A stretch of DNA of 64,000 bases from Kibdelosporangium sp. MJ126-NF4 (lineage in GTDB: Bacteria; Actinomycetota; Actinomycetes; Mycobacteriales; Pseudonocardiaceae), in assembly GCF_000826545.1 (NCBI RefSeq), contig NZ_CDME01000004.1, positions 62,001-126,000 on the forward strand, read 5' to 3'. Shown piece after piece: positions 1-7,562 of this stretch. Under the pieces are notes generated by a model. It did not search any database. It was not told where the DNA came from and worked only from the letters and a program-made list of their open reading frames with translations. The translations under genes were made by a program, and so were the position numbers. Position 1 is the first letter of the stretch; the number at the start of each line of letters is the position of its first letter.

Positions 1-1
1 G

Positions 2-655
2 ACGATCGCGCTGCCGATCGCGATCGTCGTCGTGTTCGGCGTGATCGCGAAGCCCGGCGGCGACCACGACCCGATCATGACGTACTTCCCGACCATGGCG
101 CTCTCGTTGGGCCTCGCGCAGCTGGCGCTGAACCTGACCCCGACGACACTGGCCGGCTACCGGGAGAAGGGCATCCTGCGCCGGATGTCGACCACCCCGA
201 TGAACCCGGCCCGGCTGCTCACCGCGCAACTGGTGATCAGCGTCGGCCTGGCGATGGTCGCGGCGGTCCTGGTCGTCCTGGTCGGCCACTTCGGCTTCGG
301 GTTCACATTGCCGCAGCACATCGGCGGTTTCCTGGCCGCTTTCGTGCTTGGCTGCGCGGCGCTGTTCGCCGTCGGTCTGCTTGTCGCGGCGATCGCGCCC
401 AGCGCACGAGTCGCCACCGGTATCGGCGTCGGCTTGTTCTTCGTCAGCCTGGTGTTCGGCGGGGTGTTCATGCCCGCCGAGACCTTGCCGCCGTTCCTGG
501 TGCACGTGGGCGACTACACGCCGCTCGGCGCCGCCATGCAGTCGCTGCGCGCCAGCTGGGGTGGCACCATGCCTGAACTGCTGCACCTCACGGTGCTCGG
601 TGGGTACACAGTGGTCGCGGGCCTGGCCGCGGCCAGGCTCTTCCGGTGGGAATGA
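2..655 (+). CDS. ABC-2 type transporter permease (5' partial)
   Basis: Integral membrane subunit of a drug- or lipid-type ABC exporter of the ABC-2/DrrB class. The frame is open to the left edge, so the amino terminus is outside the window; the first in-window GTG (32) is probably internal. What is visible is a chain of hydrophobic segments broken by a cytoplasmic loop with GYREKGILRRM, followed by the STTPM-type turn seen in ABC-2 permeases, then a carboxyl-terminal helix ending in LFRWE. The stop overlaps the ATG of the kinase gene (ATGA), so permease, kinase and regulator are one operon. The partner ATPase should lie just upstream. The substrate cannot be told from sequence. Confidence 0.85.
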   Translation, partial: TIALPIAIVVVFGVIAKPGGDHDPIMTYFPTMALSLGLAQLALNLTPTTLAGYREKGILRRMSTTPMNPARLLTAQLVISVGLAMVAAVLVVLVGHFGFGFTLPQHIGGFLAAFVLGCAALFAVGLLVAAIAPSARVATGIGVGLFFVSLVFGGVFMPAETLPPFLVHVGDYTPLGAAMQSLRASWGGTMPELLHLTVLGGYTVVAGLAAARLFRWE

Positions 656-1953
656 GGGCGATGCTGCAGATCAACGAAGCGGAGGCGGCCAAGGCGCGGT
701 GGATCTACACCGGGATCGCCTACGCCGCCCTGCTGGCGGCCGTCGCCTGGTCGGTGGTCGACGAGAAAGCCACACCGAACCTGACACCGACCTTGGCGCT
801 GAGCGGGGCCGCGGCGGTCTGGATCGGCCTCATCGCCCGATGGTGGCCGGTCTGGCCGCGCAACCGGGTCTGGTCGGTGGTCGCGTACGTGGGCCTGGTG
901 TCCCTGAACACCGCGCTGGTCTACAGCAGTGACGCGTTCGCGTCGTTCGTGTGGATCGGCTTCCCGTACGCGTTCGCGATCTTCCCGGCGCGATGGGCGG
1001 TGTTCGCGGTGACGGCGAACGCGATCAGCACGTTCGCCATCCAGACCAACGGAATGCGGGACTCCTCACCTTTTGTCGTGATCCTCGCTGTGGCCGGTCC
1101 GGTGATCTTCGCGGGGTGGGTCGCCGGGCTGGAGAGCGAACGGCGCAAGCGCGCGATCGGCGAGCTCACCGAGACCAACCAGCGGCTGGCCACCGCCATG
1201 GAGGAGAACGCGGGCCTGCACGCCCAACTGCTCGCGCAGGCCAGGGAGGCCGGTGTGCTGGACGAGCGTCAGCGGATGGCTCGCGAGATCCACGACACGC
1301 TCGCGCAGGAGTTGGCCGCGTTGATCCGGCAACTGCACGCGGCCAACCGGGTGCGGGAACATCCGGAGCAGTGGCAGCACCACATGGACCAGGTGCGGAT
1401 GCTCGCCGAGCGCGGCCTGTCGGAGGCGCGCCGATCCGTCCAGGCGTTGCGGCCCGCGCCGCTGGAGAAATCGCGGCTGCCGGACGCGATCGCGGAGATG
1501 GCTCGCGTGTGGAGCCAGGCCTGCGGCATGCCCGTGCAGACCGAGACGACCGGGACGCCCGAGCCGATGCTCCCGGGAATCGAGGTCGCACTGTTCCGGG
1601 TCGTGCAGGAGGCTCTGGCCAACATCGCCAAACACGCGAACGCCACCCGCGTCGGGATCACGCTGTCCTACCTGGAGGACGTGGTGCTGCTGGACGTCCG
1701 TGACGATGGCGCGGGATTTGAGCCAGGGGGGACAGCGCCCGGCGCGGACAGCGGATACGGTCTTGGCACCATGCGCCAGCGGCTGCTCGGGGTGGGTGGC
1801 ACGCTGGAGATCGAAAGCAGGCCGGGCGAGGGGACCGCGATCGGCGCCAGCGTCCCGGCCATCCGTGCCGAAGCAGGGGCCGAAGCAGGGGCCGAAGCAG
1901 GGGCCGAGGCAGGGATCGAAGCAGGGACAGCGGGCGGGACGGTGACAGGGTGA
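652..1953 (+). CDS. NarL-family sensor histidine kinase
   Basis: Membrane sensor kinase that should phosphorylate the regulator encoded next. The first ~165 residues are four to five hydrophobic segments; a coiled linker (SERRKRAIGELTETNQ) follows. The HisKA_3 box is ERQRMAREIHDTLAQ with the phospho-acceptor His at about residue 214, and the HATPase domain shows the N-box region (EALANIAKHA) and G-boxes DDGAGF and GYGLGTMRQRL. I chose ATG 652 because it overlaps the permease stop; GTG 646 is also in frame. The last ~25 residues are an odd tail of EAGA repeats encoded by a 12-bp tandem repeat. It overlaps the regulator start by GTGA. The signal sensed is unknown; a cell-envelope stress role linked to the exporter is inference. 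Confidence 0.9.
   Translation: MRAMLQINEAEAAKARWIYTGIAYAALLAAVAWSVVDEKATPNLTPTLALSGAAAVWIGLIARWWPVWPRNRVWSVVAYVGLVSLNTALVYSSDAFASFVWIGFPYAFAIFPARWAVFAVTANAISTFAIQTNGMRDSSPFVVILAVAGPVIFAGWVAGLESERRKRAIGELTETNQRLATAMEENAGLHAQLLAQAREAGVLDERQRMAREIHDTLAQELAALIRQLHAANRVREHPEQWQHHMDQVRMLAERGLSEARRSVQALRPAPLEKSRLPDAIAEMARVWSQACGMPVQTETTGTPEPMLPGIEVALFRVVQEALANIAKHANATRVGITLSYLEDVVLLDVRDDGAGFEPGGTAPGADSGYGLGTMRQRLLGVGGTLEIESRPGEGTAIGASVPAIRAEAGAEAGAEAGAEAGIEAGTAGGTVTG
1867..1926 (+). repeat. Five tandem 12-bp repeats in the kinase tail
   Basis: Five consecutive 12-bp units of the form gccgaagcaggg (the fourth has gag for gaa, the fifth starts atc) encode a run of E-A-G-A/I units at the carboxyl end of the histidine kinase, after the last ATP-binding box. 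Because the unit is a multiple of three, copy-number change would keep the frame. Confidence 0.9.
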
Positions 1954-2570
1954 TCCGGTTGCTGATCGTCGACGACCACCCGGTGGTCAGGGACGGGCTG
2001 CGGGCCACGTTCACCGGCGAACCGGACATCGAGGTGGTCGGCGAGGCAGGCGACGGGCTGCAGGCCATCGACATGGTGGCCAGGCACGACGCCAACGTGG
2101 TCCTGATGGACCTGCGGATGCCGGAACTGGACGGGGTGCGCGCGATCCGCAGGCTGCGGGAGACCGCGCCGAACACCCGCGTCCTGGTGCTCACCACGTT
2201 CGACACCGACAGCGACGTGCTGCCTGCGATCGAGGCGGGCGCGACGGGTTACCTGCTCAAGGACGCGACCACGGAGGAACTGCTCAAGGCGGTGCGCGCG
2301 GCGCACCAGGGCCAGTCGGTGTTGTCGCCGTCAGTGGCCAACCGGCTCATCGGCCAGGTGCGCAAGCCGCAGCGCGGCACGCTCAGCCCGCGTGAACTGG
2401 AGGTGCTCAAGCTGGTCGCGGAAGGCGCCACCAACCGTGAGGCCGCGTCCAAGCTGTTCATCAGCGAGGCCAGCATCAAGACGCACCTGCTGCACATCTA
2501 CGCCAAGCTCGACGTGCGGGACCGGGCCGCCGCGGTCGGCGAGGCCTATCGGCGCGGGCTGTTCGACTGA
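1950..2570 (+). CDS. NarL/LuxR-family response regulator
   Basis: Two-component regulator partnered with the kinase immediately upstream (GTGA overlap). The receiver domain (residues 1-120) has the acidic pair IVDDHP, phospho-acceptor Asp54 in VVLMDLRMPELDG, the switch Thr in VLTTFD and the conserved Lys in YLLKDA. Residues 140-205 are a LuxR-type helix-turn-helix: LSPRELEVLKLVAEGATNRE then the recognition helix region ISEASIKTHL. Length of 206 residues is normal. It most likely controls the adjacent ABC exporter operon. Confidence 0.93.
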   Translation: MIRLLIVDDHPVVRDGLRATFTGEPDIEVVGEAGDGLQAIDMVARHDANVVLMDLRMPELDGVRAIRRLRETAPNTRVLVLTTFDTDSDVLPAIEAGATGYLLKDATTEELLKAVRAAHQGQSVLSPSVANRLIGQVRKPQRGTLSPRELEVLKLVAEGATNREAASKLFISEASIKTHLLHIYAKLDVRDRAAAVGEAYRRGLFD

Positions 2571-2576
2571 GCCACG

Positions 2577-2727
2577 GAAGCCCTGTGTAGCCGGGCTTCA
2601 TTAAGGACGACTGAAAAGGCCCCCTCGCTGGCGAGCGGTCGGGTTGCTCGTTCACGAGGGGGCGGGCACCGCGGCGGCCGAGGGCCCGGCCGCCGCGGCT
2701 GTTCGGCTAGCCGTGTCTCTAGCCGAA
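2577..2727. terminator. Cluster of four hairpins between convergent genes
   Basis: Four consecutive perfect inverted repeats fill the gap between the regulator and the convergent reductase gene: GAAGCCC at 2577-2583 with 2593-2599; GCCCCCTCG at 2619-2627 with 2655-2663; CCGCGGCGGCC at 2669-2679 with 2688-2698; TTCGGCTAG at 2702-2710 with 2719-2727. The last arm includes the reductase stop codon. None has a long T-run, as is usual in high-GC actinomycetes. They probably end transcription from both sides. Confidence 0.75.
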
Positions 2728-5163
2728 CCCTCTGACCGCTTCTCCTGGCGGGAAGCGGCTGTCCTGTGCATTCGGTTGGGCGACGGGTTGCATCGACGGG
2801 AACGACGGATGCTCCATGCCCGGTCGCGCCACCGGCTGCATCGACGGGAACGAGGGGTGTTCCGCCAACGGCATCGGCGGCCGTTGCACCGGCCTCATGG
2901 TCGGGAACGAGGGGTGCTCCATCATCGGCTCGCCGCCCGGACGTGCCACCGGCTGCATGTTCGGGAACGACGGATGCTGGTTGGCGGCCATCGGCGGCGA
3001 GGGCGGAAGCGACTTGTGGTCGCGCTCCGGCCGTCCGGCCCTGCGCTGTCTCGACGGTGGCGGCGCCGGGCGCATCGCCGACACCGGGGTGTCCGGCACC
3101 TCGATGTTCGGCACGGCCAGGTTCCGCATCGACAGGTTCGGCGCGGTCAGGTTCGGGATGGCCGTGGTCGGCGGAAGGTTCGGCTCCGACGGCACCGGGG
3201 GCACCGGCTCGGTCAGCGGACCGGGATCGCGGCCGAACATCGGCATGTCCTGCGGGCTGGGCCTGGCGTGCCTGCCCGACGGCTGTTCGACCGGCCGCAT
3301 CCCACGCGCGGACGGCGGCGGTGGCGCCGCGTGCCTGCCCGACGGCTGCTCCATCTGGCCGGACGGCGCGTGACCGGCGGCCCGCGGCATGGCGGGCATC
3401 GGACGACGCTGGTTCATCGAGGGCTGGTTCGACGAGGAGCGCTGGGACGGCGGCGGTGCCTGGACCGGCGGCCTACCCGCAATCGGCGGCGGCACTGGCT
3501 GCATGCCGTGGCCAGTTCCCGACGGGGGCGGCGGCACTGGCTGCATACCGCGGCCAGTTCCCGACACCGGCGGCATGCCGCGACCGGTACCCGACATCGG
3601 CGGCGGCACGGGCTGCATACCGCGGCCGGTTCCCGGCATCGGCGACCTGGCGGCGCGCGGCGGCCGGGCCACCGGCCGCATCGCGGGCGCCGACATCTGG
3701 GCCGGCACCCTGGCCTGGCCCATCGCGGCCATCGCGGGGACCTGGGCCGTCCGGCGCGCTGAGCCGACGGCGATCGGGACCCGCGCCGATTCCGCCGCGA
3801 CGGGAACCTGCGTCGGCATCTCGGCCATCGGGACCTGTGTCGGCATCTCGGCGATCGTGTTCTGCCGCGCGGGCGGCATCGGCGGCCGGACCGACTGCGC
3901 GGACACCGGCTCGGTCGCGGGCGCTGGTGCCCCCGACTTGCTCGGCATCGGCACGACCGGGCGGCGACCCCTGGTCTCGGTGGGAACCGGCAGTTCCTCG
4001 TGCAGCTTCTCGGTCCACTTGATCATCGCGCGTGGCGCGTCCCAGCCGCACACGCCGACCAGTTTGCCGTTGCGCACATAGCCGGTGATCCCCGGCGTTC
4101 CGGCGGCACCGTCGGCCAGGTGCACGGTGTCCGTGCCCAGCGACGGGATGCCCGCGATCTGCAGGCGCACACCGTACTGCCCGGACCAGACACGCGGGAT
4201 CGGCATGAACGGCGTTGCTTTTTCCCTGCCAAGCAACAAGTTCTCCGCCGCGTGCCGTCCCATCTCGACAGCGTTGATCCAGTGCTCGACGCGGCGGGGC
4301 GTGTCGTCGAACCGCAGGTTGGGCCACCGGCCGCAGTCACCGGCGACGACCACGTCCTGCGTGCCCGCGGCGAACAGAGTGGACTCGCACAGCACGCCGT
4401 CCTCAAGAATGAGGCCGGAGCCGCGCATCCACTCCACCGCGGGAACCGCGCCGACCGCCATGATCACTGTTCCGGCGACGAGCAGTTGGCCGTCCGTGGT
4501 GTGCATCGCGACGGAATCGTCCGCGCAGACCCAGTTGCGGATGTCGGTGCCCATCGCCATCCGCGCGCGGTGCTTGCGGTGCAACTTCTCCACCGCCGCC
4601 GCGACATCGTTGCCGAGGTTGCGCAGCGGGAACCGGGAACGGCCGACCATGGTCACGTCCCGGCCCATCTTGCGGGCACTCGCGGCGACATCACATCCGA
4701 TATATCCCGTACCAAGAACGACAATCGGCAGATCGCTGCGGGCGATGGTCTTCTTCACCGCCAGCGCCTCGTCCACTGTGCGCAGGGTGTGCACACGCGG
4801 GCTGTGCCGCGGCACTCCCTTGAGGTGCCTGGGTTCCACGCCGGTGGCGATGATCAGGCCGTCGTACTTGATCTCCTCGCCACCGGGCAGGTGCACGACT
4901 TTGCGCTGTGTTTCAAGTCGTTCCGCGCGGGTACCCAGCCGCCAGCGGGCGCCGGTGTCGATGTGGCGCTGCAGAGTCAGGTCAGCCGGGCGGTCGCTGC
5001 CCGCCAGCAGATCCTTGGAGACGAGCGGACGATGATACGGCCACCGGGCTTCGTCACCGATGATCACCAGTTCACCGTCGTAGTCGAGCTCGCGCAGGCG
5101 CTCCGCGGCTCGCAGGCCGGCGACCCCCGCGCCGACGATGACGATGCGTTCGAAGTCGGTCAT
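2719..5163 (-). CDS. NAD(P)H:ferredoxin reductase with long Pro/Met-rich repeat tail
   Basis: Cytoplasmic flavoprotein expected to pass electrons from NAD(P)H to the ferredoxin encoded just upstream (the start directly abuts the ferredoxin stop). Residues 1 to about 395 form a complete pyridine nucleotide-disulfide type ferredoxin reductase: FAD motif VGAGVAGLRAAE, RPLVSKDLL, NAD(P)H motif LGTGYIGCDVA, the second FAD motif VVVAGDCGRW and a reductase C-terminal domain ending near KWTEKLHEELPV. Typical relatives stop here at about 400 residues. This one adds about 420 residues of low-complexity sequence rich in Pro, Met, Ala, Arg and Ser: AEMPTQVP twice, several SGTGRGMQPVPPP units, EQPSGRHA twice and four HPSFPxMxPV units. 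No membrane segment is seen in the tail. The tail is the odd feature; a scaffold or protein-binding role is inference. Confidence 0.88.
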   Translation of the reverse strand: MTDFERIVIVGAGVAGLRAAERLRELDYDGELVIIGDEARWPYHRPLVSKDLLAGSDRPADLTLQRHIDTGARWRLGTRAERLETQRKVVHLPGGEEIKYDGLIIATGVEPRHLKGVPRHSPRVHTLRTVDEALAVKKTIARSDLPIVVLGTGYIGCDVAASARKMGRDVTMVGRSRFPLRNLGNDVAAAVEKLHRKHRARMAMGTDIRNWVCADDSVAMHTTDGQLLVAGTVIMAVGAVPAVEWMRGSGLILEDGVLCESTLFAAGTQDVVVAGDCGRWPNLRFDDTPRRVEHWINAVEMGRHAAENLLLGREKATPFMPIPRVWSGQYGVRLQIAGIPSLGTDTVHLADGAAGTPGITGYVRNGKLVGVCGWDAPRAMIKWTEKLHEELPVPTETRGRRPVVPMPSKSGAPAPATEPVSAQSVRPPMPPARQNTIAEMPTQVPMAEMPTQVPVAAESARVPIAVGSARRTAQVPAMAAMGQARVPAQMSAPAMRPVARPPRAARSPMPGTGRGMQPVPPPMSGTGRGMPPVSGTGRGMQPVPPPPSGTGHGMQPVPPPIAGRPPVQAPPPSQRSSSNQPSMNQRRPMPAMPRAAGHAPSGQMEQPSGRHAAPPPPSARGMRPVEQPSGRHARPSPQDMPMFGRDPGPLTEPVPPVPSEPNLPPTTAIPNLTAPNLSMRNLAVPNIEVPDTPVSAMRPAPPPSRQRRAGRPERDHKSLPPSPPMAANQHPSFPNMQPVARPGGEPMMEHPSFPTMRPVQRPPMPLAEHPSFPSMQPVARPGMEHPSFPSMQPVAQPNAQDSRFPPGEAVRGFG
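2775..2985 (-). repeat. DNA repeats encoding HPSFPxMxPV units
   Basis: Four related stretches of about 36-60 bp encode HPSFP followed by N/T/S-M-Q/R-P-V at the end of the reductase tail. Further upstream in the same tail (about 3480-3640) a second repeat family encodes SGTGRGMQPVPPP-like units. Copies differ by substitutions, many synonymous, so they are diverged rather than recently expanded. Confidence 0.8.
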
Positions 5164-5370
5164 CTAAACCCTGTCCACCTTGATGGCCTGCATGGGGCAG
5201 CAGCGAGCCGCTGCAGCCGCCTGCTCGACCTGATCCTCTTCCGGTCTCTTCGTGTAGAAAAGCCGCCCGTCGGGGCTCAGCTCAAACAGGTCCGGCGCCT
5301 CCATCTGGCAGATCGCGTACCGCTCACAGCGGTCGTTGTCCACTTTGACCCGAAGCCGACGGCCTCTCAT
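5164..5370 (-). CDS. Small 3Fe-4S type ferredoxin
   Basis: A 68-residue single-cluster ferredoxin of the kind that partners actinobacterial reductases and cytochromes. Cys15 and Cys21 (DRCERYAIC) and the distal ARCCPMQAI motif give the spaced Cys pattern of 3Fe-4S or 4Fe-4S ferredoxins; the middle Cys of a classical CxxCxxC is not present, which favours a 3Fe-4S cluster. I start at ATG 5370, which overlaps the stop of the membrane cytochrome gene (ATGA); a longer frame extends upstream but would run through that gene. The reductase gene follows directly. Confidence 0.9.
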   Translation of the reverse strand: MRGRRLRVKVDNDRCERYAICQMEAPDLFELSPDGRLFYTKRPEEDQVEQAAAAARCCPMQAIKVDRV

Positions 5371-5966
5371 ACCTGCTCCTCCACCAGACCGATCTGTACG
5401 AGCATCCGGGTGGGAACGAACCGAAGCACCGAAAGGGTCACTGTCGGGATCAGCAAAGTCAGTCCGGCGAGCCACAGTACCGCGAGGTGACCGTTGGCCA
5501 TCGCACCGAGGATCGAGTGCACCACCAAAAGGCCCAGTGCGACGTAGGCCATCCGGTGTACCCACTGCCAGCGGCGGTAGGAAGTCCAGCGGTAGAGTCC
5601 GGCGGTGAAGAAGATCGCGATCATCAGTTCCAGGCCGAGGATGGCGATGGCGTAGCGGAAGAAAACGCCACTCCCCACAGGCACACTGATCTGCGCGAAC
5701 GTGAACGCGCCCTCGGTGAGGAAGAGGAAGCCCATCGCGTGCACGACGCCGAAGGTGATCGTCAGTGTGGCGAGCACCATATGCCCCGCGCGCAAGGTCT
5801 TGCGTTCACCAAATCTTCGTGCCCAACCGGTCTTCGTGAGGATTCCCCAGCAGATCGTCAGGCACATCAGCGCGTACGCGGCGCGTGCCGTCACCGCCGC
5901 GACGCCACGCAGACCATCGTCCGCCGCGCCACCGACCGCGAGAACCACCGTGTCTGTCACCGTCAC
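5367..5966 (-). CDS. Ferric reductase-like / cytochrome b membrane protein
   Basis: Multi-spanning membrane protein of 199 residues with about six hydrophobic segments. Two His pairs sit in adjacent helices: AGHMVL and GVVHAMG in the first half, WVHRMAY and LVVHSILG in the second, as expected for two b-type hemes in ferric reductase-like transmembrane domains. It has no flavin or NAD domain of its own, so electrons must come from separate proteins; the ferredoxin and reductase encoded next (ATGA overlap) are the obvious donors. It overlaps the upstream DUF4142 gene by GTGA, which fixes the GTG start at 5966. The electron acceptor outside or inside the membrane is unknown. Confidence 0.8.
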   Translation of the reverse strand: MTVTDTVVLAVGGAADDGLRGVAAVTARAAYALMCLTICWGILTKTGWARRFGERKTLRAGHMVLATLTITFGVVHAMGFLFLTEGAFTFAQISVPVGSGVFFRYAIAILGLELMIAIFFTAGLYRWTSYRRWQWVHRMAYVALGLLVVHSILGAMANGHLAVLWLAGLTLLIPTVTLSVLRFVPTRMLVQIGLVEEQV

Positions 5967-6757
5967 CGTGTGAGTTCCTTGTCTACGAACAGTTTGGTCC
6001 GCCGGGCGGGGCCACTGCCGCGACCGCGGCGATCGTCCCTGTCGTCGTCCTCGTCGTCATCGCGACCGGACACGGCCCGCTTCCTGCGACGACGGTTCCT
6101 GCTCGAGGCCAGCCACAGCAGGAACACCGTCAGTGCGACCATCAACGGCACCAGCGTGACTGCGACGACCATATCGGTACCTTCGGAGTCCGAGGACAAC
6201 GTCAGCTGGGTCGCGTCCGCCAGATTGGCGTAGTCCACGTTGTTCGTGCTCTCCAGGATCGTCATGTGCTTCATGACGATCGTGTTCGCCGTCGTCGCGA
6301 ACTTGCGGATCTCGGCATCCGTTGTGGCCGCGCGAACCTTGGCGATCAGCGGGAAGATCATCCCGTGCGCGGCGCGCAACCGCATCGCCCAGACGGAGTC
6401 GAACTGCGCTCCGGTCGCCGCGGCCATCTCGGCGAGCCAGCTCTTCTGCGCGTCGTTGGGCTCGGCGGGCAGCGCCTGCTTGTAGAGCGCGGCGACCCGG
6501 CCCACTTCATCGTCGAGGACTGTGTGGTCGGCCTTCAGGGTGCGGCCGACCTCCTGCACCTTGGCATCCTCGGACCGCGACTGGGCCATCTCACCCGCGG
6601 GCATCTCCCAGAGGCCCGCCAGCTTGACCTTGACGAGCAGCTCGGCGTCGAGCGCGGTCAGCGGTGGCGACGTTCCCGGCTGTGCGAGCGCAACGAACTG
6701 ACCAGCCGTGAACAGCGTGGTCACCAGGAGCACCAACGACGCGAGGGATCGTTTCAC
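5963..6757 (-). CDS. DUF4142 exported membrane protein with charged tail
   Basis: Signal peptide (residues 1-25, hydrophobic core LASLVLLVTTLFTAG) followed by a helical DUF4142 domain at about 30-180 with the family pattern of paired Glu/His residues in long helices (KADHTVLDDEV, MKHMTILE). A transmembrane helix near 198-217 is followed by a very polar tail with an RNRRRRKR stretch, an acidic DDDEDDDRDD stretch and another basic stretch, which should be cytoplasmic. The GTG start at 6757 has a good ribosome site, GGAAGG, seven bases upstream. First gene of the redox operon. DUF4142 has no firmly established activity; ferritin-like proposals exist. Confidence 0.85.
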   Translation of the reverse strand: MKRSLASLVLLVTTLFTAGQFVALAQPGTSPPLTALDAELLVKVKLAGLWEMPAGEMAQSRSEDAKVQEVGRTLKADHTVLDDEVGRVAALYKQALPAEPNDAQKSWLAEMAAATGAQFDSVWAMRLRAAHGMIFPLIAKVRAATTDAEIRKFATTANTIVMKHMTILESTNNVDYANLADATQLTLSSDSEGTDMVVAVTLVPLMVALTVFLLWLASSRNRRRRKRAVSGRDDDEDDDRDDRRGRGSGPARRTKLFVDKELTR

Positions 6758-6914
6758 GGCGTCCTTCCTTGTCTCTCCGGGCGTCCGCGTTGGACGGACG
6801 AGTAAGCGACGTTGCTGGAAAAGGCCGTGCTGGATCCACTATGGACACCCATCGTCGCCATAGTGGGCCCACTGGTGCGTCCGGCCGGAGCACCTGGTTA
6901 CGCCTTCACTCAGG

Positions 6915-6942
6915 GATACGACAGGGGTCGCCGGGTGGTTCA
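6915..6942 (-). promoter_or_regulatory. ECF-sigma-type promoter for the redox operon
   Basis: On the minus strand TGAACC (6942-6937), a 16-base spacer and CGTATC (6920-6915) match the usual ECF promoter form TGAAC-N16-CGT, close to what is reported for mycobacterial SigL. It points toward the DUF4142 gene, leaving a leader of about 150 bases. It lies in the gap between this operon and a divergent ECF sigma gene, so control by that sigma factor is likely. No equally good site was found facing the sigma gene. Confidence 0.6.
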
Positions 6943-7004
6943 AACAAAAATTACACAACGATTCGGCACTAGACGCGCAACGATCGTCCCACCAGGATGT
7001 CACC

Positions 7005-7562
7005 GTGGGACGCCACAGCCATTCCGCAAGAGCCCTGTTGGGTGACGAGCTGCGCCGTCATGGACACACCGAGGAAGACCTGGCGACAGCCCTGTACCGG
7101 GACTTCGGCACTCCATTGATGGCGTTCGCCCTCCGACTGACCGGCAACGACCGGCACTGGGCGGAGGATGTTGTCCAGGAAACCCTGATCAGGGCATGGC
7201 GCAACGCCGAGAAGCTGGACCGCAGCCCGGACATGTTGCGTGCCTGGCTGTACACGGTCGCCCGGCGGATCGTCATCGACGGCAGGCGCAGCCGCAAGGC
7301 ACGGCCGCAGGAAGTCGAGGAGCCGGACGCGAACTCCGTGGGCGTACCCGACGAATCGGACCGCACTCTCAGTGCAATGGTTGTCTACGACGCGTTGCGA
7401 GTTCTGTCGGAGGAGCAACGCGAAGCGATCATGCAGACCTATCTTCGTGACCGCACGGTCAACGACGTTGCCGAGACACTCGGCGTTCCGCCAGGTACCG
7501 TCAAGTCGAGGCTGTACCACGCGGTCCGAGCACTGAGGCGCGCTCTGCGCGATCGGGGGTGA
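7005..7562 (+). CDS. ECF sigma factor, SigL-like
   Basis: RNA polymerase sigma factor of 185 residues. Region 2 covers about 28-100 (YRDFGTPLMAFALRLTGN, then the core-binding AEDVVQETLIRAWRN and promoter -10 segment LYTVARRIVIDGRR); region 4 covers 125-180 with LSEEQREAIMQTYL and the helix-turn-helix VNDVAETLGVPPGTVKSRL. The GTG start at 7005 has AGGA eight to eleven bases upstream. It overlaps the zinc-finger anti-sigma gene by GTGA, the standard sigma/anti-sigma arrangement. Resemblance to mycobacterial SigL is by pattern only. Confidence 0.92.
   Translation: MGRHSHSARALLGDELRRHGHTEEDLATALYRDFGTPLMAFALRLTGNDRHWAEDVVQETLIRAWRNAEKLDRSPDMLRAWLYTVARRIVIDGRRSRKARPQEVEEPDANSVGVPDESDRTLSAMVVYDALRVLSEEQREAIMQTYLRDRTVNDVAETLGVPPGTVKSRLYHAVRALRRALRDRG

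Noticed and set aside
2644..5490. Several long plus-strand frames opposite the reductase and ferredoxin genes
   Set aside because: Their Arg/His-rich products mirror the Pro-rich tail in other frames; the minus-strand frame has intact FAD and NAD motifs.
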